From contig JBBIUI010000002.1 of NCBI GenBank assembly GCA_037440385.1, forward strand, positions 1-64,000: a stretch of 64,000 nt of DNA, given 5' to 3'. This document shows positions 42,830-52,079 of the stretch, one piece after another (position 1 is the stretch's first letter; each line of letters begins with the position of its first letter). Position numbers and translations under genes: made by a program. The stretch comes from CG2-30-68-42 sp037440385. GTDB lineage: Bacteria; Pseudomonadota; Gammaproteobacteria; Burkholderiales; Rhodocyclaceae. The notes beneath the pieces were generated by a model that searched no databases, had not been told where the DNA came from, and was given only the letters and a program-made list of their open reading frames with translations.

Positions 42830-45316
42830 GTGGAGCCGGCCGACAGTCGAATCCGGTCCAGTCCATCCTCTTCCGCGATCTGCTACCACTGCGGCCTGAC
42901 GCTGCCGGCCGCAGGTTCGCGCTGGAAGGTGGCGATCGGGGGCGTCGAGCGGCCGATGTGCTGCGCAGGCTGCGAGGCCGTCGCCCGCGCGATCGTAGAG
43001 AACGGACTGGCGATCTATTACGAGCGGCGCGATGCATTGCCGGACTCGCCGCGAGAGGCGGTGCCGGCTGCGCTGCGCGATCTGGCGCCGTTCGATCACC
43101 CGGAATTCCAGCGCGGTTTCGTGCGCCCCGTCGGCGAGCACGAGCGCGAGGCCGCGCTGATCCTCGAAGGCATCACCTGCGCCGCCTGCGTGTGGCTCAA
43201 CGAGGAGCATCTGGCGCGCCTGCCGGGCGTCGTCGCGGTCGACGTCAATTACTCGACGCGGCGCGCGCGCGTGCGCTGGGACGAGCGCCGGCTGCGGCTG
43301 TCGGAGATCCTCGCGGCGATCGCCGCGATCGGCTACCGGGCCAGCCCCTACGACGCCGAACGGGCGGAGCTCGCGGCACGGCGCGAGCGGCGTGAGGCCC
43401 TGTGGCGGCTGTTCGTCGCCGGCTTCGGCGCGATGCAGGTCATGATGGTTGCATTGCCGGCCTATATCGCCGAAGCGGGCACGATGAGCGCGGACATCGG
43501 CTCGCTGATGCGCTGGGCGAGCCTCGCGCTGACGACCCCGGTGGTGGCGTACTCGGCGGCGCCGTTCTTCCGCGGAAGCTGGCGCGATCTGCGTCTCGGC
43601 CGCATCGGCATGGACGTGCCGGTCGCACTCGGCGTGGGCAGCGCATTCGCCGCGAGCGCGTGGGCGACGATCTCCGGGCGCGGCGAGGTCTATTTCGATT
43701 CGGTGGCGATGTTCCTGTTCTTTCTGCTCGGCGGCCGCTACCTCGAGCTGATGGCGCGCCAGAAGGCGGCCCGCGGCGTGGAGCAGCTTGCGCGCGTGGT
43801 GCCCGCGTACGCGACGCGGTTCAAGTGTCATCCGGGACCGGGACTCGAGCAGGTCCCCGTGCTCTCGCTCTCGCGCGGCGACGTGGTTCAGGTGAAGCCG
43901 GGCGAGGTGTTCCCGGCCGATGGCATCGTCATCGAGGGGGCGAGCAGCGCCGACGAATCTCTGCTCACCGGCGAGAGCCGGCCGGTCGACAAGGGCGTGG
44001 GTGCGGCCGTGCTCGGGGGCAGTGTCAATCGTGCGAGCCCGCTCGCGGTGCGCATCGAGCGCGTGGGGGAGCAGACCCGGCTCGCTGCGATCCGGCGCCT
44101 GATGGAACGTGCCGAACGCCCGCGCGTGGTCATCGCCGCCGACCGCGTCGCGGGCTGGTTCGTCGCCGCGCTGCTCGCCGCCGCGGCGCTCACGGCGGCG
44201 GTGTGGTGGCAGATCGACCCGCAGCGGGTGCTGCCGGTGTTCGTGTCGGTGCTCGTCGTGAGCTGTCCGTGCGCACTGTCGCTCGCCACACCGGCGGCGC
44301 TGGCCGTCGCCACCGGCGCGCTGGCGAGGCTGGGCCTGCTGGTGACGCGCGGGCATGCGATCGAGACCCTCGCGCGTGCGACCCATTTCGCATTCGACAA
44401 GACCGGCACGCTGACCTGCGCGCATCTGGTGCTCGCGCGCGCCGTGTCGCTCGATGCGCGAGCCCCCGAAGATGCGCTGCGCATCGCGCAGGCGCTCGAG
44501 GCCGGATCGGAACACGCCATCGCGGCCGCCCTCGCCGACGCGGCCCCCGGCGATGCGGCTGCGCGGGCGTCGTCGCTTCGTGCCGTCCCGGGCCGGGGCA
44601 TGGAAGGCATCGTGGCAGGCGCGCGAACGCGCCTCGGGCGTGCCGAGTTCGTTCGCGAGCTCCATGGCCGGCCGCAGCCGCTGGCGCTGGAACGGGCGCT
44701 GGCGAGCGGCGAGACGGTCGCGGTCCTGGGTGACGAGCGCGGCTGGATCGCGGCGTTCCTGTTCTCCGACCGGCTTCGCGAGGGTGCCGCCGAAGCGGTC
44801 CGCGGGCTGCGCGCGGCCGGTTGCGACGTCTCGATCCTGAGCGGGGACACCCCCTCGGCGGTCGAGCGCACGGCCCGCGAACTGGGCATCGAAACGGCGA
44901 GCGGAGGGCTCTCGCCGGAGGATAAGTACGATCGCATCGGCGAGCTGCAGCGTGACGGCGCGCTCGTCGCGATGGTCGGAGACGGCGTCAACGATGCGCC
45001 GGTGCTCGCGCGCGCGCAGGTCTCGATCGCGATGGGGCAGGGCACCGACCTCGCCCGCAGTCAGGGCGACATCGTGCTTCTGTCGAACGATCTCGGAGCG
45101 CTGGCGCTCGGCGTCGCGGCCGCGCGGCGCGCGCTCGCAGTGATCCGCCAGAACCTGGCCTGGGCGGTGGTCTACAATCTGGTGGCGTTGCCCGCCGCGA
45201 TGCTCGGACTGGTGACGCCGTGGATGGCGGGCATCGGCATGTCCGCGAGCTCGCTGCTGGTCGTATTGAACGCGTTACGGCTGCAGGGGCGGCAGCCGCA
45301 GGCGGGCGAACGCTGA
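42830..45316 (+). CDS. ccoI: cbb3 oxidase copper-exporting P1B-type ATPase CcoI
   Basis: An 828-residue P-type ATPase. The N-terminus has the CcoI-type Cys motifs CYHCG and MCCAGC, then a heavy-metal domain with TCAAC at 117-120. Catalytic motifs: TGES, the membrane CPC (SCPCALSLATP), phosphorylation loop DKTGTLT and GDGVNDAP. CcoI supplies copper for the heme-Cu centre of cbb3 oxidase. The usual SEHP of the nucleotide-binding domain reads SEHA here (44507-44518). The start is GTG. Its stop overlaps ccoS by one base; unusually the assembly genes precede ccoN. It is divergent from fliC. Confidence 0.92.
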   Translation: MEPADSRIRSSPSSSAICYHCGLTLPAAGSRWKVAIGGVERPMCCAGCEAVARAIVENGLAIYYERRDALPDSPREAVPAALRDLAPFDHPEFQRGFVRPVGEHEREAALILEGITCAACVWLNEEHLARLPGVVAVDVNYSTRRARVRWDERRLRLSEILAAIAAIGYRASPYDAERAELAARRERREALWRLFVAGFGAMQVMMVALPAYIAEAGTMSADIGSLMRWASLALTTPVVAYSAAPFFRGSWRDLRLGRIGMDVPVALGVGSAFAASAWATISGRGEVYFDSVAMFLFFLLGGRYLELMARQKAARGVEQLARVVPAYATRFKCHPGPGLEQVPVLSLSRGDVVQVKPGEVFPADGIVIEGASSADESLLTGESRPVDKGVGAAVLGGSVNRASPLAVRIERVGEQTRLAAIRRLMERAERPRVVIAADRVAGWFVAALLAAAALTAAVWWQIDPQRVLPVFVSVLVVSCPCALSLATPAALAVATGALARLGLLVTRGHAIETLARATHFAFDKTGTLTCAHLVLARAVSLDARAPEDALRIAQALEAGSEHAIAAALADAAPGDAAARASSLRAVPGRGMEGIVAGARTRLGRAEFVRELHGRPQPLALERALASGETVAVLGDERGWIAAFLFSDRLREGAAEAVRGLRAAGCDVSILSGDTPSAVERTARELGIETASGGLSPEDKYDRIGELQRDGALVAMVGDGVNDAPVLARAQVSIAMGQGTDLARSQGDIVLLSNDLGALALGVAAARRALAVIRQNLAWAVVYNLVALPAAMLGLVTPWMAGIGMSASSLLVVLNALRLQGRQPQAGER

Positions 45317-45573
45317 TGGAGATCCTCTACCTGTTGGTGCCGTTGTCCGTCGTGCTGGTGTTCGCGATCGGGGCGGCGTTCTGGTGGTCGCTCAAGAGCG
45401 GGCAGTTCGACGATCTCGAGGGTCCGGCGCAGCGCCTCCTGATGGACGACGACCTGCCGCCCGCGCGAGCGCCCGCGCCGGCCGGTACGGATGGCGGTCG
45501 TGACATCGAAGCGTCGGGGCGCGCGCAGGATGCGGGCCGGGATCGGTGTGCCCGGCAGGACGATTTTCGTTGA
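45316..45573 (+). CDS. ccoS: cbb3 oxidase assembly protein CcoS
   Basis: An 85-residue protein with one N-terminal membrane helix (ILYLLVPLSVVLVFAIGAAFWWSLKSGQFDDLEGPA, the CcoS signature) and a short acidic, Pro-rich tail longer than usual. CcoS is needed for cofactor insertion into cbb3 oxidase. It is coupled to ccoI. Confidence 0.9.
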   Translation: MEILYLLVPLSVVLVFAIGAAFWWSLKSGQFDDLEGPAQRLLMDDDLPPARAPAPAGTDGGRDIEASGRAQDAGRDRCARQDDFR

Positions 45574-45737
45574 CCCTCGTCAACGACGATCTCGCCGAAC
45601 CGGCACATCGTACGCGCGCTGTCTTCGGCCCGCCGGCCCGTCGCCGTGCCGAATCGCATCGTAAGGCAACGCTCAGGGAACGCCACGCGCGCGTGGGACG
45701 GGGGAAGCATGAGGTTGGTCTCTCTGTTGGGGTTGGG

Positions 45738-45765
45738 GGGTGCACCGGCGGTGCACCCTTTTTTT
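45738..45765 (+). terminator. Intrinsic terminator downstream of ccoIS
   Basis: GGGTGCACC (45738-45746), a three-base loop and GGTGCACCC (45750-45758) form a perfect 9-bp stem followed by seven T. It lies 164 bp after the ccoS stop, so either the ccoIS transcript has a long 3' tail or a small transcript ends here. Confidence 0.88.
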
Positions 45766-45884
45766 GTCCGCGGCGAGCCGCTACCGTGCACTGCCGCGAC
45801 GCCGGCCCGGCATCCCGTTTCCTGCGGCTGCGCCGGACGCGACGGACGGTCACGACCCTCGTTGCCGTGCCCTGCGCACGTTTT

Positions 45885-45898
45885 TTGATCCAGATCAA
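45885..45898. promoter_or_regulatory. FNR/ANR-type binding site upstream of ccoNOQP
   Basis: TTGATCCAGATCAA is a perfect TTGAT-N4-ATCAA dyad. A class II FNR site centred at 45891.5 predicts a start near 45933, and CATAGT at 45921-45926 is a fair -10. Oxygen-limited induction of cbb3 oxidase by FNR/ANR is well established. The site is 341 bp before the ccoN ATG, implying a long leader. Confidence 0.88.
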
Positions 45899-46239
45899 AC
45901 GATACAGTCTAAATAATAGCCATAGTTGCTATATGGCTTTTGACTGTCCTTCGCGAAACTATGCAGACATCCAGTTTGACTGCATGGGCCGTTCGGATCG
46001 CCGTGACCGCGCAGCCGCCGTTTTGACTGCGCGGGGCGAAATCCATGCGATCCGGATTCCCGGCGAGAACGATGCGATCGACGGCCGGATCGGAATGTTC
46101 AGACGCCGGAGCCCCGCATAGCGGCGGTTCGCGGCAGCAATCGAAACGGCCGCATCCGTTGACGGCCGGCAGGCGGCACGAGTCTTAGGGAGATTGGTCG
46201 GGTTCCATTCGGGGTTGTCATTTCCATGAGGTAACCATC

Positions 46240-47664
46240 ATGCAAAGTCAGGATACCTACAACTACAAGGTGGTACGGCAGTTCGCCGTGATGACCGTGG
46301 TCTGGGGCATCGTCGGCATGCTGGTCGGCGTGATCATCGCCGCCCAGCTCGTCTGGCCGCAGTTGAATGTCGCCGAGTGGCTGCATTTCGGCCGGCTGCG
46401 CCCGCTGCATACGAATGCGGTGATCTTCGCATTCGGGGGCTGTGCGCTGTTCGCGACCAGTTACTTCTCGGTGCAGCGCACCTGCCATACGCCGCTGTTC
46501 GCACCGGGCCTCGCGACATTCACGTTCTGGGGCTGGCAGCTCATCATCGTGCTGGCCGCCGTGAGCCTGCCGCTGGGCATGACCACCGGCAAGGAATACG
46601 CCGAGCTGGAATGGCCGATCGACCTGCTGATCACGGTGGTCTGGGTCGCCTATGCGGTGGTGTTCTTCGGCACGATCGCGATCCGCAAGGTCAGCCACAT
46701 CTACGTCTCGAACTGGTTTTTCGGCGGCATGATCCTGGCGGTCGCGCTGCTGCACGTGGTCAATAGCGCCGAGATCCCGGTCAGCCTGACCAAGTCCTAC
46801 TCCGCCTATGGTGGCGTGCAGGACGCGATGGTGCAGTGGTGGTACGGGCACAACGCGGTGGGCTTCTTCCTGACCGCCGGGTTCCTCGGGATCATGTACT
46901 ACTTCGTGCCGAAACAGGCCGAGCGCCCGGTGTATTCCTACCGCCTGTCGGTGGTGCACTTCTGGGCGCTGATCTTCACCTACATGTGGGCGGGCCCGCA
47001 CCATCTGCACTACACGGCGCTGCCCGACTGGACCCAGTCGCTCGGCATGGCCTTCTCGCTGATCCTGCTGGCGCCTTCCTGGGGCGGCATGATCAACGGC
47101 ATCATGACGTTGTCGGGTGCGTGGCACAAGCTGCGCGACGATCCGATCCTGAAGTTCCTGATCACGTCGCTGTCCTTCTACGGCATGAGCACGTTCGAAG
47201 GGCCGATGATGTCGATCAAGACCGTCAACGCGCTGTCGCATTACACGGACTGGACGGTCGGCCACGTCCACTCGGGCGCGCTCGGCTGGGTGGCGATGGT
47301 GTCGATCGGTGCGGTCTATTACATGCTGCCGCGGCTGTTCGGCGAAAAACAGATGTACAGCGTCAAGCTCATCACGGTGCACTTCTGGATTGCGACGATC
47401 GGCGTCGTGCTGTATGCCGCCGCGCTGTGGATTTCCGGCGTCATGCAGGGCCTGATGTGGCGCGCGACCAATCCGGACGGAACGCTGACGTATTCCTTCG
47501 TCGAGAGCGTCAAGGCAAGCTACCCGTTCTGGACGATCCGGCTGGTCGGCGGGCTGATGTTCCTGACCGGCATGCTGATCATGTTCTACAACATGGTCAA
47601 GACCATCGCCGGCAAGCCGGCCTACGACGCGCCGGTGGTGGCACCGGCTGCGCACGCGGCCTGA
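46240..47664 (+). CDS. ccoN: cbb3 cytochrome c oxidase subunit I CcoN
   Basis: A 474-residue, 12-helix heme-copper oxidase subunit. Conserved His ligands lie in RPLHTNAVIFAFGG (low-spin heme b), WYGHNAVGFFLTAGF and GPHHLHY (CuB/heme b3) and TVGHVHSGALGW. It reduces O2 to water with high affinity and pumps protons in the inner membrane. GAGGTAACC precedes the ATG. It is the first gene of ccoNOQP, behind the FNR-type site. Confidence 0.97.
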   Translation: MQSQDTYNYKVVRQFAVMTVVWGIVGMLVGVIIAAQLVWPQLNVAEWLHFGRLRPLHTNAVIFAFGGCALFATSYFSVQRTCHTPLFAPGLATFTFWGWQLIIVLAAVSLPLGMTTGKEYAELEWPIDLLITVVWVAYAVVFFGTIAIRKVSHIYVSNWFFGGMILAVALLHVVNSAEIPVSLTKSYSAYGGVQDAMVQWWYGHNAVGFFLTAGFLGIMYYFVPKQAERPVYSYRLSVVHFWALIFTYMWAGPHHLHYTALPDWTQSLGMAFSLILLAPSWGGMINGIMTLSGAWHKLRDDPILKFLITSLSFYGMSTFEGPMMSIKTVNALSHYTDWTVGHVHSGALGWVAMVSIGAVYYMLPRLFGEKQMYSVKLITVHFWIATIGVVLYAAALWISGVMQGLMWRATNPDGTLTYSFVESVKASYPFWTIRLVGGLMFLTGMLIMFYNMVKTIAGKPAYDAPVVAPAAHAA

Positions 47665-47679
47665 TCCTGGGAGAGACCA

Positions 47680-48293
<614 letters not shown>

Positions 48294-48297
<4 letters not shown>

Positions 48298-48476
48298 ACA
48301 TGGACGTCAACGAGCTGCATTCGCTCTACACCGTGCTGGCCTTCGTGAGCTTCGCCGGCATCGTGTTGTGGGCCTACAGCGGCAAACGCAAGGCCGATTT
48401 CGAGGAGGCCGGGCGCCTGCCGATGACGGAAGAGGATTCGCCGGACACTGTCGACCGGCGGAACGGGGAGATCTGA
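48294..48476 (+). CDS. ccoQ: cbb3 oxidase subunit CcoQ
   Basis: A 60-residue protein with one membrane helix (SLYTVLAFVSFAGIVLWAY) followed by SGKRKADFEEAGRLPMTEED, the CcoQ/FixQ pattern. It stabilises the complex. It starts inside the ccoO stop (ATGA) and ends one base before ccoP. Confidence 0.92.
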
Positions 48477-48477
48477 G

Positions 48478-49386
48478 ATGAGCGATTTCACGAGCGGTTT
48501 TTGGAGCGTCTATATCACGGTGATCACGCTGGCGGGCATCATCGGCTGCGGCGTCCTGTTGTGGGCCAACTCGGGCCGGCCCGCGGCGGGGCCGGTGGAG
48601 GTCAAGAGCCACGTCTGGGACGAGACGCTGCAGGAATACAACCATCCCCTGCCGCGCTGGTGGATGGGCCTGTTCTGGATCACGATCGTTTTCGCACTGG
48701 GCTTCCTCGCGCTGTATCCCGGACTGGGAAGCTACAGCGGCTCGCTGGGCTGGACGGAACTGAAACAGTACGAGGAGGAAGTCGCGCAGGCCAGGGCCAA
48801 GTACGATCCGATCTTCAACAAGTTCCTCCAGCAGGATCTGAAGGCGGTCGCGGCGAACCCGGAGGCGCGCCAGATGGGCGAGCGGCTCTTCCTGACCTAT
48901 TGCGCGCAGTGCCATGGATCGGACGCGCGCGGTGCCAAGGGATTCCCGAACCTCACCGATAACGACTGGCAGTGGGGCGGTGCGCCGGAACAGATCGAGC
49001 AGACCATCGCCGGAGGCCGGATCGCCGCGATGCCTCCGTTCGCGCAACTGGGCGCGGATACCATCAAGGATCTGGCCAACTATGTGCGTTCGCTTTCCAA
49101 TCTGTCACACGACAGTGCGCGCGCGCAGAAGGGCAAGGATGCGTTCCAGAGCGCCGGCTGCATCGCCTGCCACGGGCCGGATGCCAAGGGCAACAACGCG
49201 ATGGGTGCGCCCAACCTGACCGATGGCACCTGGCTGTACAGCAGCAACGAGCAGACGATCATCGAGGGCATCACCAAGGGCCGCAACAATCGGATGCCGG
49301 CGCACAAGGAATTCCTCGGCGACGCCAAGGTCCATCTGCTGGCGGCCTATGTCGTCGGCCTGTCCGGCGGCGCGAACAGACGATAA
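48478..49386 (+). CDS. ccoP: cbb3 oxidase di-heme subunit CcoP
   Basis: A 302-residue protein. Two membrane helices near the N-terminus frame the VWDETLQEYNHPLPRWW segment, and the periplasmic part has two class I cytochrome c domains with CAQCH and CIACH heme sites and distal Met in MPPFAQL and MPAHKEF. It takes electrons from soluble c-type cytochromes. The unit ends at the terminator 15 bp downstream. Confidence 0.96.
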   Translation: MSDFTSGFWSVYITVITLAGIIGCGVLLWANSGRPAAGPVEVKSHVWDETLQEYNHPLPRWWMGLFWITIVFALGFLALYPGLGSYSGSLGWTELKQYEEEVAQARAKYDPIFNKFLQQDLKAVAANPEARQMGERLFLTYCAQCHGSDARGAKGFPNLTDNDWQWGGAPEQIEQTIAGGRIAAMPPFAQLGADTIKDLANYVRSLSNLSHDSARAQKGKDAFQSAGCIACHGPDAKGNNAMGAPNLTDGTWLYSSNEQTIIEGITKGRNNRMPAHKEFLGDAKVHLLAAYVVGLSGGANRR

Positions 49387-49400
49387 CGCGTCCGCATCCT

Positions 49401-49426
49401 CCCCGGCCAAGGGCCGGGGATTTTTT
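49401..49426 (+). terminator. Intrinsic terminator after ccoNOQP
   Basis: CCCCGGCC (49401-49408), loop AAG and GGCCGGGG (49412-49419) form a perfect 8-bp stem followed by A and six T (49421-49426). It closes the ccoNOQP unit and is only 32 bp before the ccoG start. Confidence 0.9.
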
Positions 49427-49457
49427 CGTCTACGCGTCCGTATATACTGCTTTCCTG

Positions 49458-50876
49458 ATGTCTACCACGTCCTCGGCAAAGGCGAAGTCGGTCATCCCCA
49501 TCGAGGCGGACAGCGCCTACGAGGCCCGCAAGAAGATCCAGGTGCGTTCCGCCACCGGGCGCTTCGCGAGCTGGCGCTGGGGCTTCGTCTGGTTCACACA
49601 GATCGTGTTCTACGGCCTGTGCTGGCTGGAATGGAACGGCCGGCAGGCGGTACTGTTCGATCTCGTCAATCGCAAGTTCTACATCTTCGGACTGGTGCTG
49701 TGGCCGCAGGACGTCTTCTATCTGGCCGTCCTTCTGATCATCTCGGCGTTCGCGCTGTTTCTGTTCACCGCCGTCGCAGGTCGCTTGTTCTGCGGCTATG
49801 CGTGCCCGCAGACGGTCTACTCCGAGATCTTCATGTGGATCGAGGAGAAATGCGAAGGCGGGCGCGCCGCGAGGATCAAGCTCGATGCGGCCCCCCGGAG
49901 CGCGGGGAAGTTCGGCCGCAAGGCCGCCAAGCATGCCGCCTGGAGCGCGGTGGCGCTGTGGACCGGGTTCACCTTCGTCGGCTATTTCACGCCGGTCCGC
50001 GAGCTGTGGGGCGAAGTGATCGGCCTTCGCCTCGGTCCCTGGGAGACCTTCTGGATCCTGTTCTACGGGTTCGCCACATGGGGCAATGCCGGATTCATGC
50101 GCGAACAGGTCTGCAAGTACATGTGCCCGTACGCGCGCTTCCAGGGCGTGATGTTCGACCCGGACACGCTGATCGTCACCTACGACGCGGAGCGCGGCGA
50201 GCCGCGCGGCGCGCGCGGCAGGAAAGTCGATCGCAAGACCGCGGGGCTGGGCGACTGCGTCGATTGCGGCATCTGCGTTCAGGTCTGCCCGACCGGGATC
50301 GACATCCGGGACGGGCTGCAGTACGAGTGCATCGGCTGTTCCGCCTGTATCGATGCGTGCGATCAGGTCATGGCCAAGGTCGGCTACCCGAAGGGCCTGA
50401 TCCGCTACTCGACCGAGAATGCGATCACGGAGCACTGGGGGCGCAGGGACATCCTGCGTCACCTGGTGCGCATGCGCGTGCTGGTCTACGCGGTGCTGCT
50501 CGCCGCCATCGTATCCGCGCTCGTCGCGGCGATTGCGCTGCGGGTGCCGCTCAAGGTGAACGTCATACGCGACCGCGGCACGCTGGCACGAGAGGTGGAG
50601 GGCGGGCTGATCGAGAACGTCTTCCGTCTGCAGGTCATGAATACCGGGGAGCAGCCACGCCGCTTCTCGATCGCGGTGAGCGGTCTGCCCGGAATCCGGC
50701 TCGCTTCCGATGCCCTCGTCGATGTCGCGGCTGCCAGTACCCGCGGCGTCTCCGCGCGGGTGCAGGTGCCGCCCGACGCCGGACGGGCGGGCTCGCATCC
50801 GATCCGCTTCCAGGTCAAGGCGATCGGCGATGAAAACGTGTCGGTCGACGAGAAGGCGACTTTCCTGCTGCCGTGA
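49458..50876 (+). CDS. ccoG: Cytochrome oxidase accessory iron-sulfur protein CcoG
   Basis: A 472-residue membrane protein of the CcoG/FixG/RdxA family. Membrane helices surround the CGYACPQTVYSEIFMWIEEKCEG signature. Two 4Fe-4S motifs follow (CVDCGICVQVCPTGIDIRDG and CIGCSACIDACDQ), then a C-terminal Ig-like periplasmic domain. It acts in copper handling for cbb3 assembly. No ribosome binding site is visible before ATG 49458, and TATACT at 49443-49448 would start transcription almost at the ATG. Confidence 0.94.
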   Translation: MSTTSSAKAKSVIPIEADSAYEARKKIQVRSATGRFASWRWGFVWFTQIVFYGLCWLEWNGRQAVLFDLVNRKFYIFGLVLWPQDVFYLAVLLIISAFALFLFTAVAGRLFCGYACPQTVYSEIFMWIEEKCEGGRAARIKLDAAPRSAGKFGRKAAKHAAWSAVALWTGFTFVGYFTPVRELWGEVIGLRLGPWETFWILFYGFATWGNAGFMREQVCKYMCPYARFQGVMFDPDTLIVTYDAERGEPRGARGRKVDRKTAGLGDCVDCGICVQVCPTGIDIRDGLQYECIGCSACIDACDQVMAKVGYPKGLIRYSTENAITEHWGRRDILRHLVRMRVLVYAVLLAAIVSALVAAIALRVPLKVNVIRDRGTLAREVEGGLIENVFRLQVMNTGEQPRRFSIAVSGLPGIRLASDALVDVAAASTRGVSARVQVPPDAGRAGSHPIRFQVKAIGDENVSVDEKATFLLP

Positions 50877-51400
50877 GCACGATGCCACCGCTGACAGCCC
50901 GCGGCTCCGCGCCCTGGTACCGGCAACCGTGGCCATGGCTGCTGATGGTCTTGCCGGCGATCGCGGTCCTCGCCGGGTTCGTCACGCTGTGGCTCGCGAT
51001 ACGCAGCGACGACGGGCTGGTGGCAGGCGACTATTACCGACAGGGCCTCGCGATCAACCGCGATCTGGCGCGCGAACGACGCACCGCCATCATGGAACTC
51101 GCGGCACAGGTGAGCGTGGGCCGCGAGGCGCTCGAAGTGACGATCAGCGCCCGCGAAGGGGTCCGGCTTCCCGACCGGTTGCGAATCGATCTCGCGCATG
51201 CGACGCGGCCGGGCATGGACCGGGCGTTGACGCTCGTTCGCACGGATGGCCGCTACCGGGCGGCGCTCGCACCGCTCGCTGCGGGCAGGTGGCAGATCGG
51301 CATCGAAGATGAAGGCGGCAGCTGGCGGCTCGCCGGAGCGATCCGCCTGCCGGAGCAATCGACGGTCCGCCTGCGTTCGCAGTCCGGCGAAGCGAAGTGA
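50873..51400 (+). CDS. ccoH: FixH/CcoH family protein
   Basis: A 175-residue protein with one N-terminal membrane helix (PWLLMVLPAIAVLAGFVTLWLA) and a periplasmic FixH domain with the DDGLVAGDYYRQGLAINRDL signature. CcoH takes part in late cbb3 oxidase assembly. It starts with GTG overlapping the ccoG stop (GTGA); ATG 50882 is an alternative. Confidence 0.88.
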   Translation: MSTMPPLTARGSAPWYRQPWPWLLMVLPAIAVLAGFVTLWLAIRSDDGLVAGDYYRQGLAINRDLARERRTAIMELAAQVSVGREALEVTISAREGVRLPDRLRIDLAHATRPGMDRALTLVRTDGRYRAALAPLAAGRWQIGIEDEGGSWRLAGAIRLPEQSTVRLRSQSGEAK

Positions 51401-51512
51401 TGAACATGGCATGGAACCGGCCGTCCGGTTCGCCCGCGACACCGTCGAGCGTGTTCGCGATCGCTTTCGTCATCGCCGTGACGACGCGGCGGCCAGCCCT
51501 GGAGGATACGAC

Positions 51513-51776
51513 GTGCGTGAGCGATTGATCTGGGTCTTGTGGCCGTCCTTCACGTGCGCCGTCATCGCCGTTGCGGCGTTCTTCGCGCTGATCGACCCGC
51601 AGCAACTCTACCTGTTCGGGGCACCGGTGGAGTACTCGACGCTGGGAACCTATAGTTTCGGGTTCTTCGCGTTCTGGGCGCTCACCACACTGTCTTCGGC
51701 ATTCACCGGTTTCTTCCAGGCTGCGGCCGACCGGGGCCGCGATGCGCCTGCGGCACGTTCCGGCCGATCGGCCTGA
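51513..51776 (+). CDS. Small membrane protein downstream of ccoH
   Basis: An 87-residue protein with two clear membrane helices (LIWVLWPSFTCAVIAVAAFFALI and STLGTYSFGFFAFWALTTLSSAFTGFF) and a polar tail. I know no characterised function; similar two-helix proteins lie next to cbb3 genes in related bacteria. GTG 51513 is chosen because GGAGG at 51501-51505 is ideally spaced. The frame is open upstream to ATG 51411, so a longer form is possible. A link to oxidase assembly is inferred from position. Confidence 0.75.
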   Translation: MRERLIWVLWPSFTCAVIAVAAFFALIDPQQLYLFGAPVEYSTLGTYSFGFFAFWALTTLSSAFTGFFQAAADRGRDAPAARSGRSA

Positions 51777-51925
51777 GCGCGGCTCGGGCATGGCCGCGTC
51801 GCCGGCCGGATCCGCCCATCCGTGCCAATCTTGCTTGTCTGCACCGCCGCGAACCGGATAAGCTCCCCTGCGCCGGCGTCCGGTGCGCACCGTGCGTGCG
51901 CGGGGCTGGCGAGGAGAGAGGCGAA

Positions 51926-52033
51926 ATGTCGTCGTTCTGGGAAGCCTGGACCCGACTGATCATGGCTCTGGCATTCGACCTGTGGCGCTATCCCGATGCG
52001 CTCGCGCACGGCGAGGACGACGACGAGCCCTGA
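51926..52033 (+). CDS. 35-residue small protein
   Basis: A short ORF, 35 codons plus stop, with GAGGAGAGAGG directly before the ATG, one of the best ribosome binding sites in the window. The product is aromatic-rich (four Trp) with a hydrophobic/amphipathic middle (TRLIMALAFDLW) and an acidic C-terminus (GEDDDEP). A weak promoter pair (TTGTCT 51835, GATAAG 51857, 16-bp spacing) lies upstream. Small membrane-associated subunits are known in oxidases (CydX, CcoM), but I do not recognise this sequence as either. Confidence 0.55.
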   Translation: MSSFWEAWTRLIMALAFDLWRYPDALAHGEDDDEP

Positions 52034-52079
52034 GTGCGGCGATGTGCAGCGTCCGGGCGCGAGCCGGCGCGCGCCCCGC

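Larger units (their letters stand above)
45574..46239. other. ccoS-ccoN intergenic region and ccoN leader
   Basis: I see no convincing gene in these 666 bp. In order they hold about 160 bp of unexplained sequence after ccoS, an intrinsic terminator (45738-45765), the FNR-type site (45885-45898), a CATAGT -10-like element at 45921-45926 and a leader of about 300 bases to ccoN. The leader carries three TTTGACTG copies (45939, 45975, 46021). A 62-codon frame from ATG 45933 exists but lacks a ribosome binding site and family resemblance. Confidence 0.6.

Noticed and set aside
45933..46121. 62-codon frame in the ccoN leader
   Set aside because: It would start at the predicted transcription start without a ribosome binding site and shows no recognisable protein pattern; kept only as leader sequence.
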